DNA of 49,940 nt from CAYUPI01 sp964446585 (GCA_964446585.1 CAYUPI010000043.1:1-49940), one strand, 5' to 3'. Positions 1 through 8,346 are shown, counted from the first letter of the stretch. The notes: generated by a model from the letters alone, not told the origin. Made by a program: numbers and translations.

Positions 1-216
1 ACGGCCATCGCCAACCTGGTCCGCGAAGGCAAAACCCACCAAATCCCGGGCATGATTCAGGTGGGCAAGAGGATCGGCAACCAGCCGCTGGACGATGCGA
101 TCATGGAGCATTTGCGCATGAAACGAATCTCGCCCGAAGAGGCCTACGACAAAGCCCTGGACAAAAAGAAATTCCGGACGTTCCTGCCCCAGCCACCGGA
201 TGAGGAGGAAACCTGA
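1..216 (+). CDS. PilT-type twitching motility ATPase, C-terminal end (partial)
   Basis: The first 71 codons visible belong to a gene that starts before the window and stops with TGA at 214-216. The fragment contains AIANLVREGKTHQIPGMIQ, a variant of the AIRNLIRE helix that is characteristic of the PilT C-terminus and needed for pilus retraction in that family. It is followed by LDDAIMEHL and a region with IS-PEEAYDKA, as in PilT proteins. Only three bases separate its stop from the next gene, another PilT/PilU-like ATPase, so the two are surely co-transcribed. The nucleotide-binding core lies outside the window, so the assignment rests on the C-terminal motif and the neighbour. Confidence 0.8.
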   Translation, partial: TAIANLVREGKTHQIPGMIQVGKRIGNQPLDDAIMEHLRMKRISPEEAYDKALDKKKFRTFLPQPPDEEET

Positions 217-219
217 CCT

Positions 220-1425
220 ATGCGCCGACCCGAACTCGACCATATTCTCTCGACGATGCTCAATTCGCAACCGGAGGTTTCCGACCTGCTGTTCACGGTG
301 GATAAGCCGCTGCAGGTGGAATCACTCGGCGAGCTCAAACCGGTCACCAGCGATCCGCCAATCGAAAAGCTGACGCCGTTCCAGAACGAAATGGTTGCGC
401 TCAATCTGATGGGCGAAAACCAGTGGCACATCATGGATTTGCTGCGGCGCGGCTCATGCGACACGGCCTATACCTTGACCGATAAGGCGCGGTTTCGAAT
501 CAGCATTTTCTCGCAGCGCGGCGCTTACTCGATCGTACTGCGGAAACTGAACACAGTCATCCCGACCTTGGAATGGTTGAACTTTCCCGAGATCATCAAA
601 CTGATACCGCAGGAGAAGACCGGCCTTGTACTGGTCACAGGTGCGACAGGTTCGGGCAAATCCACCACCCTGGCCGCAGTGCTCAATGAAATTAACCAGA
701 CCAAGCCGGTCCACATCATCACGTTGGAAGACCCGGTGGAGTTTATTCACAGCCACGACAAAGCCACCTTCAATCAGCGCGAATTGGGGACGGATTTCGA
801 CAGCTTCGCCAACGGGTTGCGCGCGGCTCTCCGCCAGGCGCCCAAGGTCATTTTGGTCGGTGAAATGCGCGATCGCGACACTGTGCGGATCGCGCTGAGC
901 GCGGCCGAGACGGGCCACCTTGTCCTGAGCACGATTCATACGATCGACGCCGGCCAAACGATCAACCGCATCCTGGGCATGTTCGAAACTGAGGAGCAGG
1001 AGCAAATTCGGGCGCGCATGTCTGATATGTTGCGCTGGGTGATCAGCCAGCGGCTGGTGCCCAGAGTCGGTGGTGGCCGATTCGCACTGCTGGAGATCAT
1101 GGGCTCGAACCTGCGGGTGCAGGAGAGCATCCGCCTGGGCGAAAGCGAAGGGAAGAGTTTTTACGAAATCATCGAAGCCAGCCAGCCGTTCGGTTGGCGG
1201 ACATTCGATTTTTCGTGCCTCGAAGCGTACGAAAAAGGGAACATTACGGAGGAAACGGCCCTGCTGTACTGCACGAAACGCGGCCCGGTCACGCGCGGCA
1301 TCGACCTCATCAAGAAGGCGCGCGGCGAATCCACCACCACGATGAGCAGTCTGCGGATGAAAATCGGCCAGGAGGCCGGGAAGCCGGCCGCACCGGCGCA
1401 GGCCGCGAAAGTTAAGATAAAATAA
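220..1425 (+). CDS. PilT/PilU-like type IV pilus retraction ATPase
   Basis: 401-residue GspE/PilT superfamily ATPase, predicted to drive pilus retraction in the cytoplasm at the pilus base. Visible motifs are Walker A GATGSGKST at about 141-149, an Asp box around LEDPVEFIH (169-177), Walker B VILVGEMRD (210-218) and a His box HLVLSTIHT (233-241). The C-terminus lacks the AIRNLIRE helix seen in the preceding gene, which fits PilU-type accessory ATPases better than PilT. The ATG at 220 follows a good Shine-Dalgarno (GGAGG at 204-208, inside the end of the previous gene). The C-terminal tail is Ala/Lys-rich. The pair of ATPases in tandem resembles the pilT-pilU arrangement of other bacteria. Confidence 0.88.
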   Translation: MRRPELDHILSTMLNSQPEVSDLLFTVDKPLQVESLGELKPVTSDPPIEKLTPFQNEMVALNLMGENQWHIMDLLRRGSCDTAYTLTDKARFRISIFSQRGAYSIVLRKLNTVIPTLEWLNFPEIIKLIPQEKTGLVLVTGATGSGKSTTLAAVLNEINQTKPVHIITLEDPVEFIHSHDKATFNQRELGTDFDSFANGLRAALRQAPKVILVGEMRDRDTVRIALSAAETGHLVLSTIHTIDAGQTINRILGMFETEEQEQIRARMSDMLRWVISQRLVPRVGGGRFALLEIMGSNLRVQESIRLGESEGKSFYEIIEASQPFGWRTFDFSCLEAYEKGNITEETALLYCTKRGPVTRGIDLIKKARGESTTTMSSLRMKIGQEAGKPAAPAQAAKVKIK

Positions 1426-1428
1426 CCT

Positions 1429-1911
1429 ATGGCTACCCAATTCGATTTCATCAGCGCGACGGACAAACCGGCGCTGCTGGCCTTTTCCACGCCGGAATGG
1501 CTCGAAGCGGCCAAGACTGCCCTGAATGACCTGGGGTTCAAAGTCCACACCGCGGCGACTCACGGCGACTTTCTCATCCGGTTCAGCCAAATTCGCTACC
1601 AGGTGGTGATCGTGGAGGAACTATTCGCGGCCAACAATCCTAGCGAAAACCTGACCTTGCAGTCGTTGCAGCAAATGCCCATGGGCCAGCGCCGGCACGC
1701 CACCGTGATTTTGTTCGGGGACTCTTTCCAGACTTTCACCCCGATGCAGGCCTTCCAACAAAGCGTTCATGCTGTCATTAACCGCTCCGAGCTGTTTTTG
1801 CTCAAACAACTTATCGAAAAGGCGGTGGCGGACAATGCTCTGTTCCAACACAGCTTCCGCGAAGCCCAGGCGCGCGTATATTCCTCCGCGGGAAAGGAAG
1901 AGCGGGAGTGA
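1429..1911 (+). CDS. Receiver-like (pseudo-receiver) protein in the pilT operon
   Basis: 160-residue soluble protein. The pattern of alternating hydrophobic strands and helices looks like a CheY-type receiver: LLAFST (strand 1), YQVVIVEE (strand 3), HATVILFGDS (strand 4) and VHAVINRSE (strand 5). The acidic pair expected after strand 1 is missing. The phospho-acceptor Asp after strand 3 appears to be Glu, and the conserved Lys after strand 5 appears to be Asn. If the fold is right, this is a non-phosphorylatable receiver, perhaps a partner of the pilus ATPases encoded 3 bp upstream. It could also be an unrelated Rossmann-like protein. Function unknown. Confidence 0.6.
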   Translation: MATQFDFISATDKPALLAFSTPEWLEAAKTALNDLGFKVHTAATHGDFLIRFSQIRYQVVIVEELFAANNPSENLTLQSLQQMPMGQRRHATVILFGDSFQTFTPMQAFQQSVHAVINRSELFLLKQLIEKAVADNALFQHSFREAQARVYSSAGKEERE

Positions 1912-1918
1912 GTCCGGG

Positions 1919-2662
1919 ATGGGCCGCTTGGACGCAGGACTGGTCGAGCGCGGATTGTGCGCCAGCCGGGACAAAGCCAAACGCGCGATTATGGCTGGGC
2001 TCGTGCTGGTCAACGGCCAAATCGCGCGCAAACCCAGCGATGACCTCAAACCTGGAGATCAGGTCAGCCTGTCAGCGCCTGAAAAGTTTGTCAGCCGCGG
2101 CGGTCTGAAGCTGGAGCATGCACTGAATTATTTTGGCGTCGAGGTGGCCGGCCTGCAGGCAATCGATCTAGGTGCTTCGACCGGCGGTTTCACCGATTGT
2201 CTGCTGCAGCGCGGGGCGGCGAAAGTGTACGCTGTGGACGTCGGCCAGGGCCAGATCGCGTGGAAATTGCGTCAAGACCCGCGGATTGTGCTGATGGAGA
2301 AAACCAACGCTCGCGATCTTTCGCCGGCCAGTTTTCCCCAACCGTTCGAGCCGGCGGACCTCGTCGTCATCGATTGTTCCTTCATTTCGCTGCGGAAAAT
2401 CCTGCCGCCCGCCGTTGCATTGTTGCGGCCTTGCGGTAAAATCATCGCCCTAATCAAACCACAATTCGAAGCTGGCAAAGCCGAGGCCGACCGGGGCGCC
2501 GGAGTGATCCGTGACCCGGCGGTACATCAGCGGGTGGTGGAGGAACTGAGAGAATTCATCGGCCGCCTGCCGGGATTGCTCTGGCGAGGAGTGACCGAGT
2601 CGCCAGCGCCTGGTCCGGCGGGTAACCGGGAATTTCTGGTGCTGATTGAAAACGTTGGCTGA
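1919..2662 (+). CDS. tlyA: TlyA-family rRNA 2'-O-methyltransferase
   Basis: 247-residue TlyA/hemolysin-A family protein. It has an N-terminal S4 RNA-binding domain (GRLDAGLVERGLCASRDKA, then AGLVLVNGQ) and a C-terminal FtsJ-like SAM-dependent methyltransferase domain (SAM motif AIDLGASTGGFTDCLL, then DLVVIDCSFISL and LIKPQFEAG). Characterised TlyA proteins methylate ribose of rRNA nucleotides. I chose ATG 1919, which gives the standard family length and is preceded by a purine-rich stretch (GGAAAGGAAGAGCGGGAG). A longer reading frame to 1769 only overlaps the previous gene. The 3' end overlaps the proposed nadK start by 17 bases, a common gene neighbourhood. Confidence 0.93.
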   Translation: MGRLDAGLVERGLCASRDKAKRAIMAGLVLVNGQIARKPSDDLKPGDQVSLSAPEKFVSRGGLKLEHALNYFGVEVAGLQAIDLGASTGGFTDCLLQRGAAKVYAVDVGQGQIAWKLRQDPRIVLMEKTNARDLSPASFPQPFEPADLVVIDCSFISLRKILPPAVALLRPCGKIIALIKPQFEAGKAEADRGAGVIRDPAVHQRVVEELREFIGRLPGLLWRGVTESPAPGPAGNREFLVLIENVG

Positions 2663-3530
2663 CAAAATCAAGCGGATCGGCGTCATTGGAAATTCGGAAA
2701 AGCCATCCTGCGCCGGAGAGGTCCGCAAATCGGCTCGGCTCATTACCGCCGCGAGGCGCAAGCTTTATAGCGATCCGGTGACCGCGCAACTCGCGGGATT
2801 GAAGGCAGTGGTGTGCCCGGACGCCGCGGCCCTGGCGCGCCAGGTAGATCTGCTGCTGGTGTTCGGCGGCGACGGCACGATGTTGCGCGTCGCGCGGGAA
2901 ATCGCCGGTTCGCGAACGCCGATACTGGGCATCAACATCGGTAGCCTCGGTTTCCTGACGGCGGTTCCGTCGGCAGAAATTGCGCCGGCTCTGGCCCGCG
3001 TTTGGAACGGCGAATTCACCTTTGAATCGCGGGTTTTGTTACAGGCGACTGGCCGTGCCAAAGGGCAGCGGGTTCAGGAAAGCGCGCTCAATGACATCGT
3101 CCTGAGCCGGGGAATAGCGCCACGGTTGATCGAGCTGGATGTGCGTGTGGACAGCGAGGCGCTGACGCGGTATCGCTGCGACGGGTTGGTTGTCAGCTCG
3201 CCCACCGGCTCGACTGCTTACTCGCTCGCGGCCGGTGGCGGTGTGATTTTCCCGACGGCGGAGGTCCTCGCCTTGACGCCGATTTGCCCGCACACGCTGT
3301 CGAACCGCGCCTTGATTTTGCCGCTGACGGCGACGGTGGATATCCGGGTCATTAACCCACACCCGGTCACCATCTTGAGCGCTGATGGGCAGGTGATCCG
3401 TGAGATGGGACCGGGAGACGCGGTAACCGTTCGCCGAAGCCGCAGGACAGTGCGCTTGATGCACCTGGCGGGCAGTTCCTTTTGCCAAACGTTGCGCCGC
3501 AAGCTGCACTGGCGCGGAACGCCTTTGTGA
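2646..3530 (+). CDS. nadK: NAD(+) kinase
   Basis: 294-residue NAD kinase, which phosphorylates NAD to NADP in the cytosol. It carries the GGDG motif (74-77, LLLVFGGDGTMLRVA), the following GINIGSLGFLTA segment, the ALNDIVLSRG motif (Asp where many family members have Glu) and the SSPTGSTAYSLAAGG substrate loop. The start is uncertain: TTG 2646 overlaps tlyA by 17 bases, and another in-frame TTG lies at 2655. No ATG occurs upstream of the conserved region, so a TTG start seems required. The frame stays open and conserved to TGA at 3528. Confidence 0.93.
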   Translation: MKTLADKIKRIGVIGNSEKPSCAGEVRKSARLITAARRKLYSDPVTAQLAGLKAVVCPDAAALARQVDLLLVFGGDGTMLRVAREIAGSRTPILGINIGSLGFLTAVPSAEIAPALARVWNGEFTFESRVLLQATGRAKGQRVQESALNDIVLSRGIAPRLIELDVRVDSEALTRYRCDGLVVSSPTGSTAYSLAAGGGVIFPTAEVLALTPICPHTLSNRALILPLTATVDIRVINPHPVTILSADGQVIREMGPGDAVTVRRSRRTVRLMHLAGSSFCQTLRRKLHWRGTPL

Positions 3531-3549
3531 GCGCTTCACGGAAACCAGC

Positions 3550-3577
3550 GGAGTGTGCCTGTCCTCGGGCACAGCAG
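3550..3577 (-). repeat. 28-nt REP-like hairpin repeat, copy 1 (inverted partner of 3633-3660)
   Basis: Read on the minus strand it matches the other three copies (3633, 24508, 24589) without gaps. It forms a hairpin around an AGGA loop, with one mismatch in the stem. Relative to copies 2-4, one C-G stem pair is replaced by T-A, a compensatory change. It faces copy 2 across a 55-nt spacer in the nadK-lacI intergenic region. Confidence 0.75.
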
Positions 3578-3632
3578 CACAAGAGGGGCTCCAGGGCCTC
3601 GAAAATCCTCACAACGAAAGCTTCGACCGAAA

Positions 3633-3660
3633 TTGCTGCGCCCGGGGACGGGCGCACCCC
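3633..3660 (+). repeat. 28-nt REP-like hairpin repeat, copy 2
   Basis: Starts TTGCTGCGCCCG and forms a perfect 8-bp stem at 3637-3656 (TGCGCCCG / CGGGCGCA) around a GGGA loop. It lies 18 bp before the start of the LacI-type regulator, so it could also affect expression of that gene, but the recurrence elsewhere argues for a dispersed repeat. Confidence 0.8.
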
Positions 3661-3677
3661 GGTGCTCGAACTTACAC

Positions 3678-4736
3678 ATGGTACGCCTTAAAGATATCGC
3701 TGAGCGGGCGGGCGTCTCGGTTATGACGGTTTCCAAGGCGCTGCGCGATGCTCCCGACGTCTCCGCCACCACCAAGACACGCGTCAAACTCCTGGCACAG
3801 CAACTGGGATATGTTCCGGATTCGACCGCTCAAGGTCTGCGGACCCGCACGACAAGACTGTTCGGACTGGCGGTCTCATCGCTGACCAATCCCCTCTTCT
3901 CGCGCGTCGTGCTGGCCCTCGAGGAGCGCGCTCACCAGTTGGGCTATGAAGTGTTGCTGGCGCACACGCTTAATATTCCTGAACGCGAGGAGGCTTGTCT
4001 GCGCCGTTTTTTGTCTCGCCGCGTCGAAGGCCTCTTCGTCTCCCCGGTTTATCGAATGGTCACCGAAGTGCGAATTTATCAGGAAATTGCGGCGCGGGGA
4101 GTGCCGACGGTCGTGCTCGGCCATAACGCGCCCTTCTGCGCCCAATTCCCCAGCGTAGCCAGTGAGGACTTATTGGGCAGCTATACGGCAGCGCAGCATT
4201 TGCTGAAACTGGGACATAAACGCATCGCACTGTTCTCGGGTCCTCTGGCCGCGCCATGGGCCCAGGAACGATTTGAGGGCTATCGCCGCGCGTTGCGGGA
4301 AGCGGGAATGGAGGTGGATGACAAGCTGGTATTTCAAGCCGGCCGGGGGATTGAGGACGGCGCCAAAGCCGCTTTGCAGATGATCGACGAGGACTGCGGC
4401 GCCACCGCCGTGCAAGCCGCCAACGACCTCGTGGCCGTCGGCTGCGCCCAAACGCTCTTGCATCAGGGCCTCAAGATCCCGGAGGACATCTCGGTCGTCG
4501 GCTTCGGCAATGTCCTGCTTAGCGAACATTTTCGCGTGCCATTGACCACCTTGCGGCAGCCTAAGTTCCGGCTGGGGGTGGCGGCCATGGAAACCATGCA
4601 GGAGCTCTTGGCGGGACGGCGTGCTCAGTCCAGAAGGCTCCCGGCCGAGCTTGTGGTCCGGGCCAGCAGCGGCATTGCTCCTGCTACTGATCCGCTCAAA
4701 CGGTTAAAAACGAAAGTGACAGGAGCAACAGTATGA
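3678..4736 (+). CDS. LacI-family transcriptional regulator
   Basis: 352-residue cytoplasmic repressor. The N-terminus is a typical LacI helix-turn-helix (VRLKDIAERAGVSVMTVSKA, then ALRD...VSATTKTRV) followed by the hinge LGYVPDSTAQGLRT. The rest is a periplasmic-binding-protein-like effector domain (GLAVSSLTNPLFSRVV, GHKRIALFSGP, ISVVGFGN, LTTLRQP). Such proteins usually bind sugars or sugar-derived effectors. ATG 3678 is chosen because the HTH starts at residue 2; the in-frame extension to 3555 runs through the repeat region and is not conserved-looking. Target operator unknown. Its stop overlaps the next gene by ATGA. Confidence 0.92.
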   Translation: MVRLKDIAERAGVSVMTVSKALRDAPDVSATTKTRVKLLAQQLGYVPDSTAQGLRTRTTRLFGLAVSSLTNPLFSRVVLALEERAHQLGYEVLLAHTLNIPEREEACLRRFLSRRVEGLFVSPVYRMVTEVRIYQEIAARGVPTVVLGHNAPFCAQFPSVASEDLLGSYTAAQHLLKLGHKRIALFSGPLAAPWAQERFEGYRRALREAGMEVDDKLVFQAGRGIEDGAKAALQMIDEDCGATAVQAANDLVAVGCAQTLLHQGLKIPEDISVVGFGNVLLSEHFRVPLTTLRQPKFRLGVAAMETMQELLAGRRAQSRRLPAELVVRASSGIAPATDPLKRLKTKVTGATV

Positions 4737-5155
4737 AAAAGGCTTTGAGCGTAATTCTTATTCTGGTCATCGTTGGCGGTGTCCTGTGGGTGGCTAAAGG
4801 TTGGACAGTGCGGCGCGTGGACCCGAAGATCCAAAAATTCAACGTGGACGCCGAAAATCTCATTATGGGCCTCCAACAATATCGGGAGTTCGTCGGCACC
4901 TACCCCGCCGGGAATAACATCGCCATCACCAAAGCGCTGCTCGGCCAATCTGAGAAAAAGGTGCTTATCCTGGCCGTGCGCCGCGCCAACATAAACGACA
5001 AGGGCGAAATCCTCGATCCGTGGGGCACGCCCCTCCAATTTTACTTCTCTCACAATGAGGTCATGATCCGCTCGGCCGGGCCTAACAAGGTCTGGGAAGA
5101 CAGCGCGGTGGCAACCGCCGACGACCTCTACCGCTGCGCGGGAAAAGAGAAGTAA
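4733..5155 (+). CDS. GspG-like pseudopilin / single-TM exported protein
   Basis: 140 residues. An N-terminal hydrophobic segment (about 5-22, ALSVILILVIVGGVLWVAKG) is followed by a C-terminal part like the type II secretion G domain (ILDPWGTPLQFYF, then IRSAGPNKVWEDSAVATADD). The usual prepilin peptidase site with GFTLxE is absent, so it is an atypical pseudopilin or a membrane-anchored relative. ATG 4733 overlaps the LacI stop in an ATGA, indicating translational coupling, and is preceded by AGGAGC. The stop at 5153-5155 directly abuts the stop of the convergent aconitase gene. Substrate and role unknown. Confidence 0.7.
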   Translation: MKKALSVILILVIVGGVLWVAKGWTVRRVDPKIQKFNVDAENLIMGLQQYREFVGTYPAGNNIAITKALLGQSEKKVLILAVRRANINDKGEILDPWGTPLQFYFSHNEVMIRSAGPNKVWEDSAVATADDLYRCAGKEK

Positions 5156-8047
5156 TCACGCGAGTAGCTGCCGGAGCACGAACGGCAATATGCCGCCGTG
5201 CTGGTAGTATTCAATTTCAATTGGCGTATCTATGCGACAGGTGACCGGCACGGTTTCGGTCTGACCATTCGCGCGAGTAATGCGTAACTGCAAATCCTGC
5301 TGCGGCTTTAATCCGGCCCCGAGGCCAAGCACGTCATAAGTCTCCGTCCCGTCGAGCTTCAGCGACTGAGCATTGGTGCCTTCCTTGAATTGCAAAGGCA
5401 GCACGCCCATCCCGACGAGGTTCGAGCGATGGATCCGCTCGAAGCTCCGGGCCACGACCGCTTTGACGCCGAGCAGCGCCGTGCCCTTGGCCGCCCAATC
5501 GCGCGAACTTCCGGTGCCGTACTCCTGCCCGGCCAGCACGACGAGCGGCGTGTGCTGCTCGGAGTATTTCACCGCGGCGTCATAGATGCTGACCAGTTCG
5601 CCTGTTGGCTGATATTTCGTCACGCCGCCCTCCGTGCCCGGAACCATGAGGTTCTTGATGCGAACATTGGCGAACGTGCCGCGCGTCATTACGCGGTCGT
5701 TGCCCCGGCGGGAGCCGTAGCTGTTGAAATCTTCAACTGTCACGCCGTGCTCGAGCAAATATTTCCCCGCCGGCGAGGTCTTTTTGATGCTCCCGGCCGG
5801 TGAGATGTGATCGGTCGTCACGCTGTCGCCGAAAATGCCCAGCGCCCGCGCGCCGCTGATTTCCTGGATTTGGCCAGGCTGCAAACTGAAATTGGCGAAG
5901 AACGGCGGTTCTTGTATGTAAGTGCTGTCGGCTTCCCAGGCATAGGTCTGGCCGGTCCGGGCGGGGATTTCATTCCATTTGGGATTCTGCCCGGCGAAGT
6001 TGCGGTAGAGCTGGCGGAAAACTTCCGGTTTAAGGGCGCTCTGCATGGCATCGCGCACTTCCTGCAAACTGGGCCAGATATCCTTCAGGAACACTTCCTC
6101 ACCATTTTTGCCTTTGCCCAGAGGCTCGCGGCTCAGGTCCAGGTCCACACGCCCCGCCAGCGCGAAAGCCACGACCAGCGGCGGCGACATCAGGAAGTTG
6201 GCTTTGATGCTCTGGTGCACTCGCGCCTCGAAATTGCGATTGCCGGAAAGGACGGACGCCGCCACCAAATCGTATTTGGAAATGGCTTCGTCCACCGGCG
6301 CAGGCAGGGGGCCCGAGTTGCCGATGCAGGTCGTGCAGCCGTAGCCAACGAGGTTGAAGCCGAGCTGATCGAGATACTCTTGCAAACCGGCCTTGCTGAG
6401 GTAATCGCTCACGACGCGCGAGCCGGGCGCCAACGACGTCTTCACCAGCGGACTAACGCTCAAGCCGCGTTCGACCGCCTTCTTCGCCAGCAAGCCAGCC
6501 GCGAGCATGACCGACGGATTGCTGGTGTTGGTGCAACTCGTGATCGCCGCGATCAGTACACTGCCGTGGCGAAGATTGCCATCGACGGGCGCAGCCTTGG
6601 CGACAACTGGATCGGGAGTGGGCCGATTGTTCGCCATTTCCATTTCGGTGTGGGGATTAGTATTGCGAGAGATGGCCAGTTGACGCGGGATGGGCTCCAT
6701 GCTCCCGCCTCCGACGTGAGCCGCGCCTGCCGACGAGAGTGCGAAGCTCTTGCTCAACTCCTCGCTCGCCTTGCCGAAGCCATTTTCCGTGCTGGGCCGC
6801 GAAAAAGCGCTGATGAATTCCCGCTTCAGGTTTGGCAGCTCGATTCGATCCTGCGGCCGCTTCGGACCGGCCACACTCGGCACGACCGACCGCAGATCGA
6901 GGTCGAGCTGGACTGAGTACTGAATCTGGCCTTTCGAAGGCATGCCGAAGAGTCCCTGGGCGCGATAGTAGTTTTCGTAAATGCCGCAAACGTCCTCGCT
7001 GCGGCCGGTCGCCCGCAGGTAATTGCCGCACTCGGCGTCAATCGGGAAGAACCCCATCGTGGCGCCGTATTCCGGGGCCATGTTGGCGATGGTCGCGCGG
7101 TCCACTACGGGCAAAGCCGCGGCCCCCGGCCCGAAGAACTCGACAAACTTCCCCACCACCTTGGCCTGACGCAGCATCTGAGTCACCGTCAGCGCCAGGT
7201 CCGTGGCGGTAACGCCTTCGCGCAAGGCGCCGGTCATGTGAACTCCGACGACGTCCGGCGTTAGAAAATAAACCGGCTGACCAAGCATTCCCGCCTCAGC
7301 CTCGATGCCGCCCACGCCCCAGCCGACGATCCCAAGCCCATTGATCATGGTGGTGTGCGAGTCTGTGCCTACGAGAGTGTCGGGGTAGAAGAGAGTTGAG
7401 GGTTGACCCGCCGCCGCTGGGCTTTTGCGAGGCGGGGAGTTGGGGGTTGAGGGACAGGAAAGGACGCCTTTGGCTAGATATTCGAGATTGACCTGGTGGA
7501 CGATGCCGATGCCGGGAGGGACAACTTTGAACGTTTCAAAGGCCTGCATGCCCCACTTGAGGAACTGGTAGCGTTCGCGGTTGCGCTGGAACTCCAGATC
7601 CAGGTTCCGACGGAGCGCTTCGGCCGAGCCGTAAAAATCAACTTGCACCGAGTGGTCCACTACCAGATCGACCGGCACCAACGGCTCGATGAGCTTCGGG
7701 TTCTTTCCCAACCGGGCGACGGCGGAACGCATCGCCGCCAAATCGACCAGCAGCGGCACGCCGGTAAAATCCTGGAGAACGATGCGGGCGACTACGAAGG
7801 GTATTTCTTCCGTTCGCGGCGCGTTCGGTTTCCAATTGGCCAGCGTGCGGACGTTTTGCTCTGTCACGCGTTTTCCGTCGCAGTTGCGCAGGACGGATTC
7901 GAGCACCAGGCGAATTGAGACTGGCAACTGCGACACCGGACCGAAGCCGGCCTTCTCCAATTGAAGCAGCGAGTAAAGTTTTCCCTTCTGGCCATTGCCC
8001 AAATCGAAGTCTTGCAGCGTTTGAAAAAGGTTGTGAGGTTTGCTCAT
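5156..8047 (-). CDS. acnA: Aconitate hydratase (AcnA type)
   Basis: 963-residue aconitase of the AcnA/IRP type, interconverting citrate and isocitrate in the TCA cycle. Iron-sulfur ligands are seen as Cys505 in AITSCTNTSNP and Cys571/Cys574 in YGCTTCIGNSG. Other family signatures are VGTDSHTTMINGLGI, GWGVGGIEAEA, the swivel-domain GDSVTTDHISPAG and GQEYGTGSSRDWAAKG. I chose ATG 8047 (MSKPHNLFQTLQDF), the normal AcnA N-terminus; an upstream extension to 8263 runs through the leader. The protein is longer than typical AcnA because of an insertion at about 197-219, next to the active-site loop, and a long linker at about 421-495. Both are described in the findings. Confidence 0.95.
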   Translation of the reverse strand: MSKPHNLFQTLQDFDLGNGQKGKLYSLLQLEKAGFGPVSQLPVSIRLVLESVLRNCDGKRVTEQNVRTLANWKPNAPRTEEIPFVVARIVLQDFTGVPLLVDLAAMRSAVARLGKNPKLIEPLVPVDLVVDHSVQVDFYGSAEALRRNLDLEFQRNRERYQFLKWGMQAFETFKVVPPGIGIVHQVNLEYLAKGVLSCPSTPNSPPRKSPAAAGQPSTLFYPDTLVGTDSHTTMINGLGIVGWGVGGIEAEAGMLGQPVYFLTPDVVGVHMTGALREGVTATDLALTVTQMLRQAKVVGKFVEFFGPGAAALPVVDRATIANMAPEYGATMGFFPIDAECGNYLRATGRSEDVCGIYENYYRAQGLFGMPSKGQIQYSVQLDLDLRSVVPSVAGPKRPQDRIELPNLKREFISAFSRPSTENGFGKASEELSKSFALSSAGAAHVGGGSMEPIPRQLAISRNTNPHTEMEMANNRPTPDPVVAKAAPVDGNLRHGSVLIAAITSCTNTSNPSVMLAAGLLAKKAVERGLSVSPLVKTSLAPGSRVVSDYLSKAGLQEYLDQLGFNLVGYGCTTCIGNSGPLPAPVDEAISKYDLVAASVLSGNRNFEARVHQSIKANFLMSPPLVVAFALAGRVDLDLSREPLGKGKNGEEVFLKDIWPSLQEVRDAMQSALKPEVFRQLYRNFAGQNPKWNEIPARTGQTYAWEADSTYIQEPPFFANFSLQPGQIQEISGARALGIFGDSVTTDHISPAGSIKKTSPAGKYLLEHGVTVEDFNSYGSRRGNDRVMTRGTFANVRIKNLMVPGTEGGVTKYQPTGELVSIYDAAVKYSEQHTPLVVLAGQEYGTGSSRDWAAKGTALLGVKAVVARSFERIHRSNLVGMGVLPLQFKEGTNAQSLKLDGTETYDVLGLGAGLKPQQDLQLRITRANGQTETVPVTCRIDTPIEIEYYQHGGILPFVLRQLLA
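7391..7460. repeat. Repeat-like in-frame insertion within acnA
   Basis: Two near-identical direct repeats (GAGTTGAGGGTTGA at 7391-7404 and GAGTTGGGGGTTGA at 7437-7450) flank a stem-like segment (CCCGCC ... GGCGGG). They encode a Ser/Pro/Ala-rich stretch, about residues 197-219 of the aconitase, just before the conserved FYPDTLVGTDSH. Ordinary AcnA proteins have only a few residues here, so this looks like a small repeat that entered the gene in frame. Confidence 0.55.
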
Positions 8048-8096
8048 AAGAATCACTCTGGGCTCAATATAGCCGAGCCCGTTAAATCCGAAATCC

Positions 8097-8127
8097 AAAA
8101 TACGAAGCCCGAGTTCCGCGTTGTCAA
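8097..8127 (-). promoter_or_regulatory. Possible sigma-70 promoter for acnA
   Basis: On the minus strand a consensus -35 TTGACA (8127-8122) is followed after 19 nt by TATTTT (8102-8097), about 50 bp upstream of the chosen start. The spacer is longer than ideal. The intergenic stretch 8048-8346 contains nothing else I recognise apart from this and the candidate promoter of the divergent gene. Confidence 0.3.
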
Positions 8128-8223
8128 ACCACACCGATGCTCTCCCGTGAACGGCCCAGTCGGCAAACTCGCATGCAAAAGCGGTGCCCTGTGCTTCGGG
8201 ACAAGTACGGACCGCGTTTTTAT

Positions 8224-8252
8224 TTGACTCATTAGCCGCAGGCTGATAAGAG
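8224..8252 (+). promoter_or_regulatory. Possible sigma-70 promoter for the FG-GAP gene
   Basis: TTGACT (8224-8229), a 17-nt spacer, then TAAGAG (8247-8252), about 95 bp upstream of the FG-GAP gene start. The spacing is ideal but the -10 is weak, so this is only a candidate. Confidence 0.25.
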
Positions 8253-8346
8253 ATCGCTGTCATTCCAATGAAAGTCCTGACATCTGCTCCTTAGGCTGTT
8301 GTGTGCCTGCGAGCGAGCCGGCTATCGGCAATCCACCAGGAGACAA

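Noticed and set aside
454..1590. Long antisense open frame opposite the PilU-like gene
   Set aside because: No motif, no ribosome site; GC-rich shadow of a gene with clear Walker motifs.
5807..6916. 369-codon frame antisense to acnA
   Set aside because: Translation is compositionally odd (Arg/Ala-rich) and lacks family signatures; acnA is certain on the other strand.
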